Below are positions 1 to 5,035 of a stretch of DNA of 6,179 nucleotides, piece by piece (within the stretch, counting starts at the first letter, position 1; each line of letters starts with the position of its first letter). The stretch comes from Lachnospiraceae bacterium (lineage in GTDB: Bacteria; Bacillota; Clostridia; Lachnospirales; Lachnospiraceae). The stretch is from positions 1-6,179 of the forward strand of contig JAGDCK010000007.1 of the NCBI GenBank assembly GCA_017958585.1, given 5' to 3'. Under the pieces are notes generated by a model, which made no database searches, was not told where the DNA came from, and saw only the letters and a program-made list of their open reading frames with translations. Both the position numbers and the translations under genes were made by a program.

Positions 1-187
1 TCTATTTTTCTGTGGCGCAAGCCAATCTTTATTCTATTAATTCAGAAATTCCGTGCTTTTATATTCACATTTTAATTTTATAAGAGCAGGGGATTGGGCT
101 TGTTTTTGGCAAAAGGTTTACGTTGTATGTTTTGTCTTTTGCAAAAAAAAGTGATTTTGCCAATCACACATTTATTTCTCCTGCACC
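1..187. other. AT-rich non-coding stretch upstream of the Rpn-family gene
   Basis: I find no convincing gene here. The sequence is AT-rich with runs of T and A. It holds a 4-bp hairpin with a GCAA loop (TGGC at 13-16, GCCA at 21-24) and a 6-bp inverted repeat (GTGATT at 151-156, AATCAC at 162-167, 5-base loop). Two forward frames are open from base 1 to stops near 75 and 83, so the last residues of an upstream gene cannot be excluded, but their composition is not persuasive. No -35/-10 pair with good spacing stands out, so the promoter of the downstream gene is unidentified or lies outside the window. Confidence 0.5.
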
Positions 188-195
188 GGAAGGAG
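188..195 (+). promoter_or_regulatory. Ribosome binding site that sets the start of the Rpn-family gene
   Basis: GGAAGGAG lies 6 bases before the ATG at 202. The reading frame is open further upstream to an ATG at 94, but that start lacks a clear Shine-Dalgarno sequence and would add 36 residues (starting MGLFLAKGLRCMF) encoded by low-complexity AT-rich DNA and unlike the start of this family. The ATG at 202 is therefore preferred. Confidence 0.85.
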
Positions 196-201
196 AAATT
201 T

Positions 202-1074
202 ATGAAAGAAAGAAAAAATTTTAGCAGCTCGGACAAGGCACGCAGAATGAATCCCATCGACGATGAGTTCTTTCGGAAAATGGCTGAAGATGCCGGATTC
301 TGCGAGGAAGTCATCACAGTGGTATTAAAAGATTCCGGAATCAAAGTACAGAGAGTGATCCCACAGAAAGAGGTCAAAAACCTGCAGGGCAGGAGCGTGG
401 TGCTTGATGCATTATGTATTCTGGAAAACGGAGAATTTTGTCAGGTTGAAGTACAGAAGGCAAACGATGATGACCATCTGAGGCGTGTAAGGTATGATAT
501 TTCCTGCATTACGGCAAACATAACGGAGCCGGGCACATTGTTTGAGAATGTTCCGAATGTTATCACGATTTTTATATCAAAAAGTGATATATTTGAGAGA
601 GGACTTACGATTTACCATGTGGACAGCGTCATCAGAGAGACCGGAGAAATGATTGATGACGGAGTGAGTCGAATATTCGTAAATGCCACAGTGAAGGATG
701 GGTCCGACGTGGCGGAGATGATGGATGTGTTCACAGTAAACGACAAGTACAACTTTGAAAAGTTTCCTCGGATTTCCGCGAGGAAATATCATTTCAAGAA
801 TGAAATGGAGGGAAAAGCAGAGATGAGTGAGATAGGTGAAGAAATCCGTGCCATGGGCCGAGAGGAAGGATTAAAAGAGGGGGCTGATTTGACAATAATA
901 AATTTAACCATTGCTAAATATGCCAAAGGGCAGGATTACCGTAGGATAGCAGATGATCTTGTTCAGGATGTAAAAGAAATCAAAAAGATCTGTGATTTGA
1001 TCGATGATATGAAAAAGAGCGGAGTGGAATACGACGCAGAGACTATTTATGATGCGTTTCCGGTAGATCTGTAA
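202..1074 (+). CDS. Rpn/PDDEXK_2-family nuclease (transposase-like) protein
   Basis: This 290-aa protein matches the Rpn/PDDEXK_2 group, which is often annotated as 'PD-(D/E)XK nuclease family transposase' and is abundant in Lachnospiraceae. Seen in the sequence: a DDEFFRKM block at residues 20-27; the nuclease core with Asp69 in VVLDAL and Glu83-x-Gln85 in QVEVQ (an ExQ version of the usual ExK); then DDDHLRRVRY at 89-98, a family hallmark. A GREEGLKEG-type charged segment (about 219-227) leads into a helical C-terminal tail (YRRIADDL near 246-253). Known of the family: E. coli RpnA-type proteins are DNA endonucleases that raise RecA-independent recombination; the role of the clostridial forms is mostly untested. 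No terminal inverted repeats or target duplications were noticed around it, so it looks like a stand-alone gene rather than a recognisable insertion sequence. The ORF is intact. It converges on the cNMP-like gene. The family call is firm; activity is inferred. Confidence 0.88.
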   Translation: MKERKNFSSSDKARRMNPIDDEFFRKMAEDAGFCEEVITVVLKDSGIKVQRVIPQKEVKNLQGRSVVLDALCILENGEFCQVEVQKANDDDHLRRVRYDISCITANITEPGTLFENVPNVITIFISKSDIFERGLTIYHVDSVIRETGEMIDDGVSRIFVNATVKDGSDVAEMMDVFTVNDKYNFEKFPRISARKYHFKNEMEGKAEMSEIGEEIRAMGREEGLKEGADLTIINLTIAKYAKGQDYRRIADDLVQDVKEIKKICDLIDDMKKSGVEYDAETIYDAFPVDL

Positions 1075-1088
1075 ATCTACATAGTCTC

Positions 1089-1117
1089 ATAGAAAACAGA
1101 CGGCTCATGTTTTCTAT
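1089..1117. terminator. Hairpin after the Rpn-family gene, possible weak terminator
   Basis: ATAGAAAAC (1089-1097) and GTTTTCTAT (1109-1117) form a perfect 9-bp stem around an 11-base loop, beginning 14 bases after the stop at 1074. The stem is AT-rich and no T-run follows on the + strand (AGGGCG comes next), so intrinsic termination would be weak. Part of the loop (ACGGC, 1100-1104) can instead pair with GCCGT at 1132-1136, giving an alternative fold. It could be a 3'-end stabilising structure or the remnant of a repeat. Confidence 0.35.
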
Positions 1118-1164
1118 AGGGCGTAATTGCCGCCGTTAATTTAATATATTGAACGCTGATATAA

Positions 1165-1194
1165 AAAGTGGGGCTTCTTTGGAAGTCCCACTTT
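1165..1194 (-). terminator. Rho-independent terminator of the cNMP-like gene
   Basis: A 13-bp stem (1165-1177 with 1182-1194, one G-T wobble) closes on a 4-base loop. Read on the - strand it begins 38 bases after the TGA of the cNMP-like gene and runs straight into TTTTTATAT, a classic intrinsic terminator. On the + strand the stem ends in CTTT and then GAATTAAC, so it may act only weakly on transcripts from the Rpn-family gene. Its place in the convergent gap fits a one- or two-way terminator. Confidence 0.85.
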
Positions 1195-1232
1195 GAATTA
1201 ACAGATAGATTTTAATAGTACCGGTCATTTTT

Positions 1233-3524
1233 TCAGCTTTCGGGTTCTCCGTTTATGAAAGCGATCTCTTTCTTTAATGATTCGGGAACTTCTTTGCCGT
1301 TTGAATCAAGCTTTTGGATGATAAGTCCGATTCGTTTCAAACGCTGGCTGTTCTTGATATTCCTCTTATTGATCAGCTCGGAAAACAGAGGATTGGTTCC
1401 CACTTTCTCGCAGACGGATTTGGAGAAAGGACAGTAGTTAAACAGGATCTCTCTTGCCACTTTGTTAAGTCTCGGTGAACCGTTTCCTTCAAACATTATC
1501 CATTCCGCATAGTCTCTTACGAACATTTCCTTGAATGAGTTTTTGGCTCTCTGCAAAGCGTTACGAACTTTTTCCTTTGCCTCGCTGGATAAATCTCTGT
1601 TCTTGCGATAGAACTGGGCGTAATCGTAATAGAGGCTTGTGAGGGAAGGCTCGCTGATCATGTTCCAGCGGTTGCCCTGAATACGCTTGCAAAGCTCCCA
1701 TCTGAATTCGCCCGTGAGCTTGATCATGGTGACTTTTATTTCCTCCAGGTGGAAGATTGACAAAAACATTCTGCCGGGGGTGTTACGTCTCTTGCCTTCG
1801 ATCTCCTGCCACATTGAACCTCTGATACCCATATTTGGCATGAGGATCACATCAGGGATGAACTCGAAGTGGAGCAGCTCTTTGCCGGTTGAATTGTTGT
1901 TTTCTATGTCGAGGGCTTCCCTGTAGTAAGCAGAGTAGTCAATGCTTTTTATATAAGCGAAGGTCTCACGGATCTTTTCAACGGATGTAAAGCAGTTATC
2001 CATGGTCTTAAACACGTTTTCAGAGATAAACACAGGACAGTATACGGAGATACGTCCGTAAGTCACTTTGTTCACAGTGGGGAAGAGGTTGTTTAATTCA
2101 TAATTAACCTTTGCCAATGTATCGTTTTCGAGAGCCTTCATCTTGCCGTCATCGATTTTTTTGGCGGCTTTTAATTTGTGGAGGCTGTCAGAGTAATCTT
2201 CATCGAATTCGTTTCTGCTGGGTTCTTTTTTCCCTTTATAAATTGCCATAAGCCAATTGTAGAAGGTATATACACCGTCATCGTATCCGGTCTCGATCTT
2301 GTCAAGGAACTTCAAGAGGTCCGCTGTATACTCATTTCCTGCCAGTACCTCATCCAAAAAACCGAAGTTTAGGAACAGATCCACAGCCACGGGATGGGAG
2401 GCATCTTTTAATACCTTTAAAAATACGGTCTTGTAGAGCGCTACGAAATCTGCCGTGATGGCATTTCTGAGCTGACAGCTTACATCGTCCGTGGAGAACT
2501 TGTCCTTCATATGTCTGTAATCCAGTATGTTTCCGCGAAGTCTTGCCGCTATCTCTTCGTCTATATCCGCGTACTGGAGGATCTGATTCAGAGAATCCTT
2601 TAATTCTTCGGGGAGCACCACGGTCTTTTCAACGGGAGTCTCGGCCACTGCCTCTGTCTGCATGTTGCTGATCTTTTCCTGGAACTCATCGATTCTCTCC
2701 TGAAGTATCTCAGGATCCACATCCGAATCAGCCTCGTTTGCATATAACAGGATGAACTGGTTGATATCGGCAAACAGTTCGTCGCTGTCGGGGCTGTCGT
2801 TTCCGAGGCGATAGTAGAGCTCGGTGTAGAGCTTAAACAGGTCGTCTCCGGATTCGGAAAAATACATTTCGTTTACCTGTCTTATGTAATGGAACTGCTC
2901 GTCGAGAGCCATATATACCTTGTGAAAATCAAGGCTTGCCTTTTTGATAAGTCCAATGGGGATGGCGGGATCCGTTACCATGGTCTTGAACACATCTCCG
3001 GAAAGCACATGGGAAAAAGCCATATAATAGCTTGAGAGCCAATAGTCGGGGGATTCCTCGCTAAGATATGTCTCAACCTCATCCATTCCGCCGGGAATGC
3101 CGGGGGCAATGTTGTAATGGCTGCATATCTCGGTATATTTTGCATAATCTTCCTTGAGGGTATCAAATATGGAATTGCAGTTAAGACCTGCTATTGAACA
3201 ATGCTCAAGCAAAGTATTTATCTGTGAAAAACTTGAGAGCAAAAAGAGCCTTGTCATATCGGATGACTTTGACAGGAATTCGTCCAGTGCTTTCTGGCTT
3301 GGAATGGGGTAAGCCGCCACGATACATTTTTCTGTGGCTTCATATGTAATGAAATGCACATCGTATACCGCTTCGCTGATGCCAATGACGTCTCCCTTTC
3401 CCAGATAGTATTCTCCGCCGGGGTACTTGGCTGCAACTCTTCCTTCCGCTATCAGAAAGAGAGCATTTATGGGTTGTCCTGCGCTGCATATTTTTTTGCC
3501 CGGTTCGATAACTGTGCCTGCCAT
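1233..3524 (-). CDS. Large protein with N-terminal cyclic-nucleotide-binding-like domain, rest unassigned
   Basis: This 763-aa protein has no signal peptide or obvious membrane segment, so it is probably cytoplasmic. Residues 4-75 look like a CRP/cNMP-binding beta-roll: IEPGKKICSAGQPINALFLIAEGRV (6-30, with the typical AxFLIxEGxV pattern), LGKGDVIGISEA (41-52) in the place of the phosphate-binding cassette, then a closing strand CIVAAYPI (67-74). The arginine that binds the cyclic phosphate in CRP is not visible after GISEA; His57 falls about there in my by-eye alignment. The remaining 650 residues are mostly helical and acidic, with a likely linker around 285-305 (EAVAETPVEKTVVLPEE). A distinctive block follows at 554-640: EFIPDVILMPNMGIRGSMWQ, EIEGKRRNTPGR, then FRWELCKRIQGNRWN. 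The C-terminus is basic. No helix-turn-helix is evident in the usual place after the beta-roll, so a simple CRP/FNR regulator is unlikely. The ATG at 3524 has AGGAGG 7 bases upstream. It is divergent from the unknown/TetR pair. Domain call fairly sure; function unknown. Confidence 0.8.
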   Translation of the reverse strand: MAGTVIEPGKKICSAGQPINALFLIAEGRVAAKYPGGEYYLGKGDVIGISEAVYDVHFITYEATEKCIVAAYPIPSQKALDEFLSKSSDMTRLFLLSSFSQINTLLEHCSIAGLNCNSIFDTLKEDYAKYTEICSHYNIAPGIPGGMDEVETYLSEESPDYWLSSYYMAFSHVLSGDVFKTMVTDPAIPIGLIKKASLDFHKVYMALDEQFHYIRQVNEMYFSESGDDLFKLYTELYYRLGNDSPDSDELFADINQFILLYANEADSDVDPEILQERIDEFQEKISNMQTEAVAETPVEKTVVLPEELKDSLNQILQYADIDEEIAARLRGNILDYRHMKDKFSTDDVSCQLRNAITADFVALYKTVFLKVLKDASHPVAVDLFLNFGFLDEVLAGNEYTADLLKFLDKIETGYDDGVYTFYNWLMAIYKGKKEPSRNEFDEDYSDSLHKLKAAKKIDDGKMKALENDTLAKVNYELNNLFPTVNKVTYGRISVYCPVFISENVFKTMDNCFTSVEKIRETFAYIKSIDYSAYYREALDIENNNSTGKELLHFEFIPDVILMPNMGIRGSMWQEIEGKRRNTPGRMFLSIFHLEEIKVTMIKLTGEFRWELCKRIQGNRWNMISEPSLTSLYYDYAQFYRKNRDLSSEAKEKVRNALQRAKNSFKEMFVRDYAEWIMFEGNGSPRLNKVAREILFNYCPFSKSVCEKVGTNPLFSELINKRNIKNSQRLKRIGLIIQKLDSNGKEVPESLKKEIAFINGEPES

Positions 3525-3531
3525 TTTAAAG

Positions 3532-3537
3532 CCTCCT
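3532..3537 (-). promoter_or_regulatory. Ribosome binding site of the cNMP-like gene
   Basis: On the - strand AGGAGG lies 7 bases before the ATG at 3524. This is a perfect Shine-Dalgarno sequence that fixes the start and suggests efficient translation. Confidence 0.85.
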
Positions 3538-3547
3538 GACTAACTGT

Positions 3548-3595
3548 TTTCACCGGTTGAAAATATTGTTTGAAAAGTTTCAATCGGTTGTGAAA
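3548..3595. promoter_or_regulatory. 48-bp imperfect dyad, candidate operator between divergent genes
   Basis: The left arm is TTTCAC then CGGTTGAAA (3548-3562). The right arm is TTTCAATCG (3578-3586), a GTT insertion, and GTGAAA (3590-3595). TTTCAC pairs with GTGAAA exactly, and CGGTTGAAA pairs with TTTCAATCG with one mismatch. Within it sit smaller palindromes: TTTTCA-N5-TGAAAA (3547-3563) and TTGAAA-AG-TTTCAA (3570-3583). CGGTTG also occurs as a direct repeat at 3554 and 3585, 31 bp apart, about three helical turns. This architecture is typical of sites for dimeric regulators; the TetR protein two genes away is the obvious candidate. On the - strand transcript the same bases could fold into a leader stem-loop. 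That the dyad exists is certain; its role is inferred. Confidence 0.6.
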
Positions 3596-3603
3596 TTAAC
3601 ATT

Positions 3604-3633
3604 AGTATACACCAAATTGTTAGTAAATTTCCA
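3604..3633 (-). promoter_or_regulatory. Predicted sigma-A promoter of the cNMP-like gene
   Basis: On the - strand TGGAAA (3633-3628) and TATACT (3609-3604) are separated by 18 bases. The -10 matches consensus at five of six positions and the -35 at four. Transcription would start near 3597, giving a leader of about 73 bases that contains the whole 48-bp dyad, so a protein bound there would block the - strand gene. Confidence 0.55.
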
Positions 3634-3662
3634 CTGTACATTTAATAAAATTGTGTTAAAAT
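3617..3662 (+). promoter_or_regulatory. Predicted promoter(s) of the unknown-protein/tetR pair
   Basis: Two overlapping sigma-A-like options are visible on the + strand: TTGTTA (3617-3622) with an 18-base spacer to TTTAAT (3641-3646), and TGTACA (3635-3640) with a 16-base spacer to TAAAAT (3657-3662). Each has a four-of-six -35 and a five-of-six -10. I cannot choose between them. Both overlap or abut the divergent - strand promoter, so expression in the two directions is likely coupled or mutually exclusive. The 48-bp dyad lies upstream of both. Confidence 0.45.
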
Positions 3663-3703
3663 AAAAATACATATGTGTCAGTTTTTGCGACGGAGGTGCG
3701 TGC

Positions 3704-4264
3704 ATGGAGGATAACAGAGAATACAGACAGCAGTTGGTTTCCGAATACAAGGTAGAACTGATGCCGTTACTTGCTTATTTGCCCTGGTTTATGTCTCATT
3801 CGGGCAAGGCCGCAAGCAAGAATTACGAGGGCAACGAAATTGAGGGACATACAATTTCTTTTCCCGTTTATGACTCTACTGTCTTAAATTTTGTAAAACT
3901 GGCATCAAAGACGGGATTCATGGACAAGAATTACAGATATGTCTTTACCAGACATCATCTTACAAACCATGACGCAGAGAGAAAAGCCATTGAAAAGGCA
4001 GGCATCGAAGAGTGGAACGTGCTTTGCGGAATCCTTTCCAAATATGTTTTGGGCGGATACACAAAGGGAACTCTTTGGAATGAAGCTGTTGTTGAGAATA
4101 TATTTACCATGGTGCTGGAGCAGATGAAATCCATAGTTGAGTACTGGGATGTGCCCATCACGGTCGAGGACGGTACTCATCAGACCATCAGCCAGGAGGA
4201 AGCCTGGAAGCAGGCGGCTGAGGAAGTTTTGAGAAAGAAAGCCGAAGAGGCAAAAAATCAGTAA
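3704..4264 (+). CDS. Conserved-looking protein of unknown function (tentatively DUF6508-like)
   Basis: This 186-aa protein is probably soluble: there is no signal peptide or membrane helix. It opens with a hydrophobic-aromatic helix (LMPLLAYLPWFM, 19-30). The middle carries ISFPVYDSTVLNFVKLASKTGFMDKNY in two parts (51-63, 64-77), then VLCGILSKYVLGGYTKGTLWNEA (106-128) and a helix NIFTMVLEQMKSI. The tail (about 165-186) is strongly charged and helical. The pattern 'Y-x-hydrophobic, Y-V-x-G-G, G-x-x-W, then a leucine-rich helix' reminds me of DUF6508 proteins, from memory only; I would not assign a function. GGAGG lies 7 bases before the ATG. Tandem TAA TAA stops end it, and the TetR gene starts 39 bases later with no terminator between, so the two are very likely co-transcribed. 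It is therefore a plausible target of, or partner to, that regulator. Confidence 0.8.
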   Translation: MEDNREYRQQLVSEYKVELMPLLAYLPWFMSHSGKAASKNYEGNEIEGHTISFPVYDSTVLNFVKLASKTGFMDKNYRYVFTRHHLTNHDAERKAIEKAGIEEWNVLCGILSKYVLGGYTKGTLWNEAVVENIFTMVLEQMKSIVEYWDVPITVEDGTHQTISQEEAWKQAAEEVLRKKAEEAKNQ

Positions 4265-4303
4265 TAAAAGTGGTGCCCGGCATCAGGGAGGAAACAGGGG
4301 AAA

Positions 4304-4891
4304 ATGAGCGATAAATCCGAACAGAAGAAAAAATACATCATAGAGACAGCCAGGGAAGTTTTCATGGAGAAGGGATTCAAGACAGTCACCATGAAGGACA
4401 TCGTGGAGAGATGTAATATCAGCAGAGGCGGCCTGTATCTGTATTATGAGAGCACTGCCCAGATCTTTTTGGAGGTTTTAAAGCTCGAGAGCCAGGAGGC
4501 GGATGATGTTTTCTCCGGAAATATCTCAGAGGATGCCACGGCTGCGGAGATATTATTGTTCTTTTTGAACGAACAAAAGAAAGAACTTTTGAGAAAGAGT
4601 AACACCCTCACAAAAGCAATCTACGAATTCTATTTTTCTGAGGAACGCCCCAAAAAGACAAATGTCATAAAGAGACAGTTTGACGAGGGCGTAAAGATCG
4701 TGGAGAACCTCATCAGAGTGGGAGTGGAAAATGGTGAGTTTGTATGTGATGATTACAAGGGAACCGCCAGAAACATTTTTTATGTGCTGGAAGGACTTAA
4801 GATAACAGCTCAGACCATGGGTGTCACGGCAGCAATGGTGGACGCGGAGATCGCATATATCATGCAGAATCTCGGTATTGAACTTGCATAA
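4304..4891 (+). CDS. TetR/AcrR-family transcriptional regulator
   Basis: The 195-aa length is typical of TetR-family one-component regulators, which bind palindromic DNA as dimers and release it on ligand binding. The N-terminal DNA-binding domain is clear: IIETAREVFMEKGFKTVTMK (12-31), DIVERCNISRGGLYLYY (32-48) with the helix-turn-helix and the family-typical G-x-LYxYY end of the recognition helix. The C-terminal part (about 55-195) is helical, as expected for the ligand and dimer domain, and too variable to suggest a ligand. GGGAGG (4286-4291) is 12 bases and AGGGG (4296-4300) 3 bases before the ATG, so the start is reasonable though spacing is not ideal. It follows the unknown 186-aa gene in an apparent operon and is ended by a strong terminator. 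Such regulators commonly control themselves and a divergent neighbour, which makes the dyad between 3548 and 3595 its likely operator. Confidence 0.93.
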   Translation: MSDKSEQKKKYIIETAREVFMEKGFKTVTMKDIVERCNISRGGLYLYYESTAQIFLEVLKLESQEADDVFSGNISEDATAAEILLFFLNEQKKELLRKSNTLTKAIYEFYFSEERPKKTNVIKRQFDEGVKIVENLIRVGVENGEFVCDDYKGTARNIFYVLEGLKITAQTMGVTAAMVDAEIAYIMQNLGIELA

Positions 4892-4907
4892 AATTAACTT
4901 TTTGTAT

Positions 4908-4935
4908 AAATGCCTCGGTGATTTCCGGGGCATTT
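4908..4935 (+). terminator. Rho-independent terminator after the TetR gene
   Basis: AAATGCCTCGG (4908-4918) pairs with CCGGGGCATTT (4925-4935) over 11 bp with one T-G wobble and a 6-base loop, followed by a T-rich tail (TTTTGTCATTTTT). It begins 16 bases after the TetR stop and separates this operon from purL. Confidence 0.85.
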
Positions 4936-4949
4936 TGTCATTTTTGCTA

Positions 4950-4978
4950 TTGTGAGCAAAAATTATATGTTGTATATT
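4950..4978 (+). promoter_or_regulatory. Predicted sigma-A promoter of purL
   Basis: TTGTGA (4950-4955), a 17-base spacer and TATATT (4973-4978) give a good promoter with four of six and five of six consensus matches. The start would be near 4985, leaving a leader of only about 50 bases, too short for a purine or PRPP riboswitch. I see no riboswitch-like fold there. Confidence 0.55.
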
Positions 4979-5035
4979 ATTGACGTATAGGTAAAATTTA
5001 GTGCACCTTAAAATGGTGGAAAGGATATTTTTTAA

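Noticed and set aside
1..83. Possible C-terminal tail of an upstream + strand gene
   Set aside because: Two frames are open to stops near 75 and 83, but both are short, hydrophobic or AT-driven and no codon pattern supports one over the other.
94..201. N-terminal extension of the Rpn-family gene from an ATG at 94
   Set aside because: The added 36 residues come from low-complexity AT-rich DNA, lack a ribosome binding site and do not resemble the family, while ATG 202 has GGAAGGAG at ideal spacing.
78..377. 99-aa reading frame on the - strand
   Set aside because: It overlaps the start of the well-supported Rpn-family gene antisense and has no recognisable motif or ribosome binding site.
4980..4997. 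TTGACG and TAAAAT upstream of purL as a promoter
   Set aside because: The spacing is only 6 bases, so they cannot act as a -35/-10 pair; TTGTGA-N17-TATATT just upstream is better.
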